This document shows positions 1 through 5,419 of a stretch of 5,419 nt of DNA, piece after piece. The position numbers and the translations under genes were made by a program. The notes under the pieces were generated by a model. The model was not told where the DNA came from and ran no database searches. It saw only the letters and a list, made by a program, of their open reading frames with translations. The stretch comes from Verrucomicrobiales bacterium. GTDB taxonomy: Bacteria; Verrucomicrobiota; Verrucomicrobiia; Verrucomicrobiales; V1-33. Within the stretch, counting starts at the first letter, position 1; each line of letters opens with the position of its first letter. The DNA lies in the NCBI GenBank assembly GCA_023253575.1, contig JALRGB010000329.1:1-5419 (forward strand), given 5' to 3'.

Positions 1-166
1 CGATGGCGGGGTCTTCGTGAGCGAGGTCAAAAGCCACCAGCAATTCCTGCACGGTCAGCGGGCTGAAGGCATTGCGCACTTCGGGCCGGTTGATCGTGAT
101 TTTGGCAATGCCATCTTCGGATTTGTGATAGGTGATGTCGGTGAAGTTCTGGACGTTGTGCCACAT
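1..166 (-). CDS. menB: 1,4-dihydroxy-2-naphthoyl-CoA synthase MenB (N-terminal 55 codons; 3' end beyond the left edge)
   Basis: MenB is a crotonase-fold enzyme that closes the second ring of the menaquinone head group, turning o-succinylbenzoyl-CoA into 1,4-dihydroxy-2-naphthoyl-CoA in the cytoplasm. Only the first 55 residues are present, starting [16 protein letters not shown]. Residues 18-39 ([11 protein letters not shown], then [11 protein letters not shown]) match the conserved MenB N-terminus; from memory the E. coli protein reads [22 protein letters not shown] here. The crotonase oxyanion-hole and active-site motifs lie beyond the edge. The ATG at 166-164 follows the menH stop by 7 bases, which implies cotranscription and probable translational coupling. 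No Shine-Dalgarno sequence is visible; the bases before the start read CTGATCCCACC. Identity is very likely, because the N-RP-x-VRNAF block separates MenB from generic enoyl-CoA hydratases and the menH-menB order agrees. Whether the rest of the gene is intact cannot be seen. Confidence 0.95.
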   Translation of the reverse strand, partial: [55 protein letters not shown]

Positions 167-173
167 GGTGGGA

Positions 174-875
174 TCAGGTAAGCAGGTTTTCTGAGGAAAG
201 AAATGCCGTCACCGCCGCGGTAAAGGCCTCTTGTGCCTCCCATGGTACGCGGTGACCGGCCGAAGGGATGACGACATGGCGGGCCTGAGGCAAACACGCC
301 ACCGCTTCCCGGCCCAGTTCACTATAAACGGGGTCGTGCTCGCCCGAGATCCATAATACCGGCATCTGCAGCCCGCTGATCTTGGGCAATAAGTCTTCTT
401 GCCGGCTCAGACCCCAGCAATCAAAAGATCGGATGATGCCCTGACGCCATCGAAACGTCGTGAGACGCTCGCCCGGAGCCGCCGAACCATCAAAGACCGC
501 CTGATCGTTCCAGATGCGCAAAAACGTCTCCCACGGAAGCGAACGCAGTTTTTTCGCCCACTCGTCGTCCTGCCGCCACCGGCGCTGGCGCATTTCGCGG
601 TCCGCGAGGCCCGTATGAGCGGAAACAATGATCGCCGCACGAAAGAGCCGGGGCGCAGCCAACAGCGCATGCAGCGCCAGACGGCCGCCCATAGAATACC
701 CCATCAACACCGGTCGAGGGTCTTCTTCACGCACTTTTTTGGCAAATTGAAAGGCCCATGGCGTAAAGCGGTCGACCTCCGACCAAAGCAGCGGTGTGCG
801 CATGTCTGGCATGGTGGATTTAAGAAAATTCCAGTCCGCCGGTTCGCCAACCATCCCGTGAAGTGCCCAGATCAT
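174..875 (-). CDS. menH: MenH-type alpha/beta hydrolase, probable SHCHC synthase
   Basis: MenH removes pyruvate from SEPHCHC, the MenD product, to give SHCHC. The 233-residue protein is a compact alpha/beta hydrolase, slightly shorter than E. coli MenH (about 252). An oxyanion-loop motif LHGMVGEPADW lies at residues 5-15. The nucleophile elbow GYSMGGR at 59-65 has Ser61, with the Tyr before the serine and Arg after the glycines that are typical of MenH. The acid is probably Asp181 in SGEHDP and the base His208 in SAGHRVPWE, so the triad is complete. A helical cap rich in Trp and Arg spans about residues 90-165. The ATG at 875 places the first beta strand directly at the N-terminus, which fits the family. 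No Shine-Dalgarno sequence precedes it; the leader is T-rich. The gene lies 45 bases after menD and 7 before menB. Sequence alone would also allow another small hydrolase, but position between menD and menB makes MenH by far the best reading. Confidence 0.9.
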   Translation of the reverse strand: MIWALHGMVGEPADWNFLKSTMPDMRTPLLWSEVDRFTPWAFQFAKKVREEDPRPVLMGYSMGGRLALHALLAAPRLFRAAIIVSAHTGLADREMRQRRWRQDDEWAKKLRSLPWETFLRIWNDQAVFDGSAAPGERLTTFRWRQGIIRSFDCWGLSRQEDLLPKISGLQMPVLWISGEHDPVYSELGREAVACLPQARHVVIPSAGHRVPWEAQEAFTAAVTAFLSSENLLT

Positions 876-920
876 AAAGTGAAAAAAGTGTGCATAAGGG
901 TGGAGGCAAGAAAGCGGTGC
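876..920 (-). other. menD-menH spacer with a possible 7-codon mini-ORF that overlaps the menH start
   Basis: This 45-base spacer has no Shine-Dalgarno sequence before menH. It contains an ATG at 895-893 that opens a seven-codon reading frame (MHTFFTL). Its TGA at 874-872 overlaps the menH ATG in an ATGA arrangement, like the menF-menD junction. If translated, it could deliver terminating ribosomes to the menH start. It also carries GCCTCC (mRNA sense, 907-902), complementary to GGAGGC at the end of menD. So short an ORF can occur by chance, so only the sequence layout is certain. Confidence 0.25.
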
Positions 921-2669
921 TTACGACTGGGGGGCGGCGGCGCCTCCCTCCGCCGGAGGCATGGACGAGAGCGCACACCAGAAGGCTGCGGTGGCCGCAT
1001 CATCGGGGACGACCTCGATGATGGCATGAGTCGCCTTGAGGGCGAGCGCGACCGTCCAATCATCCGCGGCCGTCACTCGAGCGTAGGCCCAGCCAAACAT
1101 CCCGGCCCATCCCTGAAAATTGAGCGCGTGCGGGTTTTCCATTAGCTGGCGCTGCTCCGGCGGCAGATCCCGCGTGGCAGCGACCCGGGAAAAAATCCGG
1201 CCGCCCCCATTGTTAATAACGACGATCCGGCGTCGCCCCGGGGCAAGAGACGGTGTGATCCACAAAGCAGCCAAATCGTAAAGGGCGGTCAGGTCGCCGA
1301 TGACGGCCCAGCTCTCCGGCTCATCCGCACTCAGCCCCAGAAAAGTGGAAAGGCAGCCGTCAATGCCGTTGGCTCCACGGTTGGCATAACAGCGCAACCC
1401 GCGCGGCCACGTCGTGGCAAACGAATTCCATTCGCGGATGGGCAGGCTGTTGCCCAGAAAAACCAAAGCGCCATGCGGCAGCCTGCTGGACAAGGCATGG
1501 ATTAAGGCCGGTTCGCTACCAGGATGCAGCATCAAGGCCGCCGTCTGCGCGTTCGCCGCTGCTTCCGGTTCCACTCGAACCGCCTCCGAATTCTCCCCCG
1601 CCGCTTTCAACCCGGAGAGTGACGGCCCGCCGTCCATTGACGCCACCAGCCCATCCCACCGAGGGAACCCACTGACCGAAGAGAGACGGGCCAGACCAGA
1701 GAAACCCGTGGATGTCAGCGATAATACGCGAATCGCAGGCTTCTTTTCTAAATCCCTCCACCAGCGCACAGAGGGAACACCTCCCAGCCGCAGCACGCGA
1801 CCCGCCCGCTGCCGGGCCAACGCCGCTTCACCTCCGTAGATCAGCTGGCGAGCGAGTTCCGGGCATTCGCGCAACCCGCTGGTGGCCTCAGCAAAAACCG
1901 GACACCCGAGACGCTGGAGGAAGCGACTGACTCCGTCGCGCTCGCTCGCCGGCAGGGCCGCCACCACTGCCAGCAGCGGACCAGCGGACCGGTCGGCCAG
2001 AAAGGCCAGCACCGGCTGCGAATCAGCCACCGCTCGCGCCGGGCGCGCCACCGCCGCAATGCCACTCACACCGGTCGCCCCCGCCAAATCAGAAGCCGTA
2101 GGTTCTTCCAAACACACATTTAATTGCACCGGACAACCGTGATCCCATCCAGCCAAAACCCGTTCAAAATCAACCAACTCCTCGAGCGTGGCCACATCGC
2201 CACATAAAGCCGCATAAGTCGTGAAAATCCCCGGCTGCTCCACCGCCTGCGGCGCCCCCGTGCCACGATAAACCCGGGGACGGTCAGCCGTCACTAACAC
2301 CAAAGGCAACCCTTGATAGTACGCCTCCATGACCGCCGGCAACAGCTCGGCCACCGCCGTGCCCGACGTGGTCACAACCGCCACCGGAGCCGCCAAAGCC
2401 AACGTGCGCCCAAGAGCGAAAAAGGCAGCACTGCGCTCCTCAGGAAAACTCCACACCCGCAGCCCAGGCGAACGCGCCAGCACCGCCACCAGCACCGCGT
2501 TGCGGGCCCCAGCACAGACAATCACCTCAGACACGCCCTGACGCATGAGCGTGGCCACCACAGCGCGGGCTAGGGGCACACTAGTCCCCTGCGGTGGCGG
2601 CACCGGTGGCGGCGGTGGCGCCGTTCCGTCCAGACCGTCTGGGGCGGGTGTGGGCGCGGTGGTGATCAT
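921..2669 (-). CDS. menD: 2-succinyl-5-enolpyruvyl-6-hydroxy-3-cyclohexene-1-carboxylate (SEPHCHC) synthase MenD
   Basis: MenD is a thiamine-diphosphate enzyme that adds the succinic semialdehyde unit from 2-oxoglutarate to isochorismate, making SEPHCHC with loss of CO2. From the ATG at 2669 it has 582 residues (E. coli 556). Family landmarks are the ThDP-activating Glu78 (FPEERS), SGTAVAELLPA at 102-112, TADRP at 127-131 with Arg130, Gln141 in APQAVEQPG, Arg412 in GNSLPIR, NRGANGIDG at 430-438, and the cofactor motif GDLTALYDL at 458-466 paired with NNGGGRIF at 486-493. The start was chosen because this ATG overlaps the menF TGA in ATGA; an in-frame GTG at 2699 would add 10 residues inside menF and has no ribosome site. 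Two oddities are a proline run at residues 18-26 in an N-terminal extension, and AGAR at 53-56 where MenD usually has PGSR. Other key residues are present, so activity is expected. Confidence 0.96.
   Translation of the reverse strand: MITTAPTPAPDGLDGTAPPPPPVPPPQGTSVPLARAVVATLMRQGVSEVIVCAGARNAVLVAVLARSPGLRVWSFPEERSAAFFALGRTLALAAPVAVVTTSGTAVAELLPAVMEAYYQGLPLVLVTADRPRVYRGTGAPQAVEQPGIFTTYAALCGDVATLEELVDFERVLAGWDHGCPVQLNVCLEEPTASDLAGATGVSGIAAVARPARAVADSQPVLAFLADRSAGPLLAVVAALPASERDGVSRFLQRLGCPVFAEATSGLRECPELARQLIYGGEAALARQRAGRVLRLGGVPSVRWWRDLEKKPAIRVLSLTSTGFSGLARLSSVSGFPRWDGLVASMDGGPSLSGLKAAGENSEAVRVEPEAAANAQTAALMLHPGSEPALIHALSSRLPHGALVFLGNSLPIREWNSFATTWPRGLRCYANRGANGIDGCLSTFLGLSADEPESWAVIGDLTALYDLAALWITPSLAPGRRRIVVINNGGGRIFSRVAATRDLPPEQRQLMENPHALNFQGWAGMFGWAYARVTAADDWTVALALKATHAIIEVVPDDAATAAFWCALSSMPPAEGGAAAPQS
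942..960 (-). other. Short hairpin near the 3' end of menD with a competing downstream partner
   Basis: In mRNA sense, GCCTCC (960-955) can pair with GGAGGC (947-942) across a 7-base loop. The same GGAGGC can instead pair with an identical GCCTCC at 907-902 in the menD-menH spacer, across a 34-base loop. The two pairings exclude each other. The structure is inside the last codons of menD, about 20 bases before its stop, and no T-run follows, so it is not a standard terminator. In GC-rich DNA 6-bp stems arise easily, so function is only a possibility. Confidence 0.2.
2592..2618 (-). repeat. Low-complexity CCN tract encoding a polyproline run in MenD
   Basis: Nine codons made almost only of CCA and CCG encode five prolines, one valine and three prolines (MenD residues 18-26). 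On the plus strand this appears as a run of GGTGGCGGC-like triplets. It lies between the start codon and the first helix of the catalytic fold, in a stretch rich in Ala, Thr and Pro that is probably a disordered extension. Runs of three or more prolines are known to stall ribosomes and to need elongation factor P. Confidence 0.85.
2666..2669 (-). promoter_or_regulatory. ATGA stop-start overlap coupling menF and menD
   Basis: The menF stop TGA (2668-2666) and the menD ATG (2669-2667) share bases in an ATGA. This tetranucleotide is the common signature of translational coupling by re-initiation. The menD start has no Shine-Dalgarno sequence of its own (the preceding bases read GGCCTAGACGA), so menD is probably translated by ribosomes finishing menF, which would keep the two enzymes in proportion. 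Confidence 0.7.
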
Positions 2670-3748
2670 TCGTCTAGGCCGAAGGCTTGTTTCACCCACC
2701 GGCGTTTCAACCCGAGCTCACGCCATTCCTGTTCCAGTTCACTACCATCGACAATGCCGCATCCGGCGGGCAAGCTGATGGCATCCTGATCCCACCAAAG
2801 CCCGCGGATAGTGACCACCATTTGCATACCACCGCTCCACTGGACTCCGAGCGGAGCCCCAAACGTACAGGGCACGCTGAGCTGCTGTCGCCAGGCGTGC
2901 AGGGCGGCGAGGTTTTCCTCTGATCGCGGGAGGATACCCATGGCGGGTGTTGGATGCAGCGCCTTGACGAGTTCATGGGGATCCACGGTCCGGCCGAGGC
3001 TGACGTCAAAGCGGGTGATAAAGTGGATGAGTCCACCGATGTTCAGCACTTCGCGCGGGCCACTGCGGACGCGGCCCCAGGCGGCCAGACGCCGACGCAA
3101 CGAATCGGCCACGATTTCGTGTTCGCGAATTTGTTTAGCATCGTTTTCGAAGTCTGCTTGTTCAGCGGTGCGGGCGGTACCGGCGAGGGCCATTGTTTGC
3201 AGAGTCTCACCGCGCAGGGTGAAAAGTGTTTCCGGTGTCATGCCAGCGCAGCCGCGGCCGAGGCGGTCACTAAAAGCGTAGGGCCAACAAACACTGGCTT
3301 CGCGGTGGTGCAGAGCGCGCCGGGCGAGGGTAGCGGCATCGCCACTGATCAAACGGCCAATTTCAGGGACAGCCAGCACGGCCTTGGTCCAGCGGCCCTG
3401 CCCCAGCCCGGCGAGCACGGTCTCCAGTTCCCCAGCAAATCCATCGCGCGCCAGCGGCTCCCAGCCAATGACGAGATCGCTCGCTGGTGTTGCTGGCTCC
3501 CCTAGCGCCGCCGGGGGCGCCGCCAGCTCCCAAGACGCCGCCGGGATAAACCACGGCTCTGCCACCGTCAGGGCAAAGTCATTGCGGTAAAAGGCCAGCT
3601 CCCCCGGAGCCACGCTGGCCGCCGGTCGAAACGGTCCACAGGCGACGACCCACTGGCCCGGTCCGACGCGCAGACAGGCACCTCCATCCGCTGTAGACAG
3701 GGCGGCGGCGGGAGTGAAAGGCTCCGATGATGTGGGTTCAGTGGCCAA
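2666..3748 (-). CDS. menF: Isochorismate synthase MenF
   Basis: MenF converts chorismate to isochorismate, the committed entry into menaquinone synthesis, using Mg2+. The 360-residue protein has a short variable N-terminus and a chorismate-binding (MST family) domain from about residue 105. By alignment in memory to EntC and MenF, Lys122 (RWTKAVLAVPE) is the general base that activates water and Glu173 (GMTPETLF) the general acid, 51 residues apart as expected. Also visible are LAGTAR at 188-193, REHE at 208-211 (Glu209 metal ligand), LHPTPAMG at 264-271, VTIR with Arg315, and GCGIVDGSELEQEWRE at 329-344 (Glu341 metal ligand). The start is a TTG, the first usable start after an in-frame TGA 15 bases upstream; it lacks a Shine-Dalgarno sequence, so the true start could lie somewhat downstream. 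E. coli MenF has about 431 residues, so this N-terminus is short. EntC or salicylate synthase are excluded by context: menD overlaps its stop. Confidence 0.93.
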   Translation of the reverse strand: MATEPTSSEPFTPAAALSTADGGACLRVGPGQWVVACGPFRPAASVAPGELAFYRNDFALTVAEPWFIPAASWELAAPPAALGEPATPASDLVIGWEPLARDGFAGELETVLAGLGQGRWTKAVLAVPEIGRLISGDAATLARRALHHREASVCWPYAFSDRLGRGCAGMTPETLFTLRGETLQTMALAGTARTAEQADFENDAKQIREHEIVADSLRRRLAAWGRVRSGPREVLNIGGLIHFITRFDVSLGRTVDPHELVKALHPTPAMGILPRSEENLAALHAWRQQLSVPCTFGAPLGVQWSGGMQMVVTIRGLWWDQDAISLPAGCGIVDGSELEQEWRELGLKRRWVKQAFGLDE

Positions 3749-3936
3749 GGAAATAAAGATTCACTCTCGTTCCGCCTGCGGAGCGCGCAACCTCCGTCCT
3801 TGATCGGCGTTAAAGATCGCGAGTGATAATTCCGAATGCCTGCCGCACCCGTTCAAAACCCTGCATTTTCGAGCACAAACTCGGCTGCGGATCAGTTGGC
3901 GCGAGTTTTTGGACAGCTGAGTGCCGTCGAACCCCA
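3749..3936. other. Intergenic region upstream of menF
   Basis: This 188-base gap between the propeller gene and menF is the only sizeable non-coding stretch and is less GC-rich than the flanking genes. As it lies directly upstream of menF, it should hold the men operon promoter if the operon does not depend on read-through. The menF-proximal part is TTTATTTCC-like, with no ribosome site. No riboswitch, tRNA or clear operator palindrome was recognised. A 58-codon minus-strand reading frame (3937-3761) crosses the gap but has no recognised homology and mixed codon use. Confidence 0.6.
3826..3856 (-). promoter_or_regulatory. Weak candidate sigma-70-type promoter for menF
   Basis: On the minus strand, TTGAAC (3856-3851) resembles a -35 box and AATTAT (3831-3826) a -10 box. 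The spacer is 19 bases, longer than the ideal 17. Transcription would begin around 3815-3820, giving a leader of about 70 bases before the menF TTG. The match is modest and rests on location more than on sequence quality. Confidence 0.25.
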
Positions 3937-5419
3937 TTAACGCGGGGCCGGATCCGCCGCGGCCCCCGCATGGTTCAAGTGATGAATCAGGCACCGGGTG
4001 GGGTCAGCGGTTTGCACGAGGATCAAGTAACTCCCGTCGCGATCGCGGCGGGCGCGGATCGAGAGGACAGCCGACGCGCCTTGGAGGAGGCCCCGCCCGT
4101 CGCCCGGAATCACCCCGACCAGAGCGCCGGATCGCGCGTCCAACACGTGGACCGCCTCCTCCGGCGAGGTCAGGACAAAGACAAGATCACCCGCCACCGA
4201 GACTCCCGCTATCCCTCCGCCCCCAGACCCAGCCGCCACAGTGGTAGCCCACCGCGGCGAGCCCGCTTCCTGATCGCGAAACCACCCGTCAAAACGAAAA
4301 AGCCTATGACCCGCCCGCGGCGCGGCGTCATCAGGCGCGTGAGAGCTGGCGCCCAACGCCCCATCAGCCGCATAAAACGCCCCAGCCTCCGCATCATGCG
4401 CAAAAACCCGCGTGTTGTCTATTTCTACCGGCGCAGGCCGGCTGACCAGCCCCGCGACATCATAGCGGGGAAGCAAGTCCGCATCCATGCCGAGGCACGG
4501 CAGCTGGTGCAGCCGCCCGTCCGCTCCGCCCAGCCAGACCGTACCTGCCGCATCCACATGACTGGCCCGGCAAGAGGCGATGACGTCGGGGGCAGCGATC
4601 GTTTCTTCCCCCGTCATTAAGCTGTCGCCATTCAGGTCGCGCCAGAGCCATGCCCCCGCTGTCGGCGGACTAGCAGGCAAGCGGCCTGCGTCAGGACTAG
4701 GGCTAGGGCCAACACTGAGAACGGCGACCGGGGCTGCCGTCGATCCCGTATGGCGATACCATTCCAAATGCACAGACGCCCCGTGACGCTCGCGCACTTG
4801 AAATCGCTGGCGATCCAGCGTGACCATGGTCGTACTGAAACGGGGTAGCGAACGAAGCTCGAGACGCGGATCCTGCGGATGACGAAACGGATTCAGGGTG
4901 TGAGCCGCCCACTGCCATGACAAATCCGGGAAGCGAGTCACCTCCACATCATAACGGCTGGTGGCAGTGATGATGTCGGCCTGATTGCTGAGCGGATCAA
5001 AGTCAGCGCCGCCGAACAGTGCGGGCCCAAGCCACTGCCAGCGCAGAGATTTTCGGTCCGGCTCGAAGGCCCGGATCAGGCATCCTCCCGGCGGTGGGCT
5101 CATGGCCACATAAAGCCCACCGGTCGCATCGGCGCCAACCCCCGTGATGCGGCCCAACCGTCGCGGACCCGCAGCTCCGGGACGGGGTGGACCGTCGATA
5201 CCGAGCTCGTCACCCAGGGTGCGAACGCGGGTGGGCACCCCGCTCATGTTGTAAAAATACACTTGTTGCGCCGGCCCTAGATCACTGATCATGAGACGAC
5301 CTTCGGCGGTAGGGGCGATGGCTCCCGGGATCAAGTCGCTGCCTTCATCAAGGACTTGTCCCGTACGGCGTCCATTGAGGTTGAAGGTGCTTACGATCGA
5401 CCGACCTTCGACGACATAC
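3937..5419 (-). CDS. NHL/beta-propeller-like protein of unknown function (N-terminus beyond the right edge)
   Basis: The reading frame is open from the window edge to the TAA at 3939-3937, giving 493 visible residues. A TTG at 5334 is in frame, but propeller-like sequence continues upstream of it (YVVEGRSIVSTFNLNG), so the real start is outside the window. Blade-like repeats of the 'D-x-G-x-(I/L)-Y/W-V' kind occur at about residues 94-107 (GVGADATGGLYVAM), 286-298 (HVDAAGTVWLGG) and 409-435 (DLVFVLTSPEEAVHVLD), with another near 35-60. Residues 261-272 (DLNGDSLMTGEE) follow a W-R and fit a 12-residue EF-hand calcium loop (Asp1, Asn3, Asp5, Thr9, Glu12). Residues 174-188 (TLNPFRHPQDPRLEL) resemble a segment I recall from NHL-repeat proteins of PVC bacteria. 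No transmembrane segment is visible; a signal peptide cannot be judged. Function is unknown; an extracytoplasmic binding or scaffold role is only a guess. Nothing ties it to the men genes beyond shared direction. Confidence 0.85.
   Translation of the reverse strand, partial: YVVEGRSIVSTFNLNGRRTGQVLDEGSDLIPGAIAPTAEGRLMISDLGPAQQVYFYNMSGVPTRVRTLGDELGIDGPPRPGAAGPRRLGRITGVGADATGGLYVAMSPPPGGCLIRAFEPDRKSLRWQWLGPALFGGADFDPLSNQADIITATSRYDVEVTRFPDLSWQWAAHTLNPFRHPQDPRLELRSLPRFSTTMVTLDRQRFQVRERHGASVHLEWYRHTGSTAAPVAVLSVGPSPSPDAGRLPASPPTAGAWLWRDLNGDSLMTGEETIAAPDVIASCRASHVDAAGTVWLGGADGRLHQLPCLGMDADLLPRYDVAGLVSRPAPVEIDNTRVFAHDAEAGAFYAADGALGASSHAPDDAAPRAGHRLFRFDGWFRDQEAGSPRWATTVAAGSGGGGIAGVSVAGDLVFVLTSPEEAVHVLDARSGALVGVIPGDGRGLLQGASAVLSIRARRDRDGSYLILVQTADPTRCLIHHLNHAGAAADPAPR
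3942..3969 (-). terminator. Strong GC hairpin at the end of the propeller gene, without a T-run
   Basis: GCGGGGCCG (3942-3950) can pair with the arm at 3960-3969 if one C is bulged, leaving a 9-base loop. It overlaps the last codons of the propeller gene, just before its TAA. No U-tract follows in minus-strand RNA (the next bases read TAATGGGG), so it is not a classical intrinsic terminator. It may help to end or stabilise the upstream transcript, or may simply reflect GC-rich coding sequence. Confidence 0.2.

Noticed and set aside
399..1145. Long plus-strand reading frame (248 codons) opposite menH and the end of menD
   Set aside because: It is antisense to two well-recognised men genes, its product is Arg- and His-rich without any family motif, and open antisense frames are expected opposite GC-rich coding DNA.
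2571..2589. Inverted repeat AGGGG ... CCCCT inside menD
   Set aside because: The stem is only 5 bp, lies within conserved coding sequence, has no T-run and is expected by chance at this base composition.
2670..2699. Alternative upstream GTG start for menD at 2699
   Set aside because: It would add only 10 residues, overlap menF by 34 bases and has no Shine-Dalgarno sequence, while the ATG at 2669 forms a standard ATGA overlap.
3800..3830. Plus-strand promoter-like pair TTGATC ... GATAAT in the intergenic gap
   Set aside because: Spacing is 19 bases and there is no plus-strand gene downstream for it to serve; only antisense shadow frames follow.
3823..4620. Plus-strand reading frame of 265 codons opposite the propeller gene
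   Set aside because: The product is a highly basic, Arg/Pro-rich, low-information sequence typical of a shadow frame; the minus-strand frame has clear repeat and EF-hand-like structure.
5332..5334. TTG at 5334 as the start of the propeller gene
   Set aside because: The frame stays open to the window edge and the 28 upstream codons read as further propeller-like protein, so the gene is truncated by the window.
1..5419. Search for an undescribed system: mobile elements, CRISPR, tRNA/rRNA, defence or biosynthetic modules
   Set aside because: No transposase, integrase, direct-repeat array, tRNA-like fold or toxin-antitoxin pair was seen; nearly all DNA is explained by menFDHB and the propeller gene.

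Overview
The window holds five genes, all on the minus strand. Four of them are the first genes of a menaquinone (vitamin K2) biosynthesis operon. Read in the direction of transcription, from right to left, they are menF (isochorismate synthase), menD (SEPHCHC synthase), menH (SHCHC synthase) and the 5' end of menB (naphthoate synthase), which runs off the left edge. This is the classical menFDHB order, in which chorismate becomes isochorismate, SEPHCHC and SHCHC, with MenB acting later on o-succinylbenzoyl-CoA. The genes menC, menE and menA are not in the window; menC and menE may lie beyond the left edge.

Layout: 1-166 menB (3' end missing); 174-875 menH; 876-920 a short spacer with a possible mini-ORF and competing hairpins; 921-2669 menD; 2666-3748 menF, whose stop codon overlaps the menD start in an ATGA; 3749-3936 the largest gap, less GC-rich than its surroundings and the only plausible place for a men promoter; 3937-5419 the C-terminal part of an NHL/beta-propeller-like protein that continues past the right edge. 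This last gene has no evident link to menaquinone synthesis. No RNA genes, mobile elements, CRISPR arrays or phage features were seen.

Organism: the DNA is GC-rich and bacterial. None of the four men start codons has a recognisable Shine-Dalgarno sequence. The propeller protein, with its W-x-D-x-N-G-D calcium-loop-like segment and a 'TLNPF...DPRL' stretch, resembles proteins I associate with Verrucomicrobiota and related PVC bacteria. That points to a verrucomicrobial genome, perhaps Opitutales-like, but this is inference from memory and not a phylogenetic placement.

This is mostly an ordinary housekeeping region. I found no convincing new system. The points worth a second look are a polyproline run in the MenD N-terminus, an altered substrate-loop motif in MenD, the lack of Shine-Dalgarno sequences, the structured menD-menH junction, and an EF-hand-like loop in the propeller protein.
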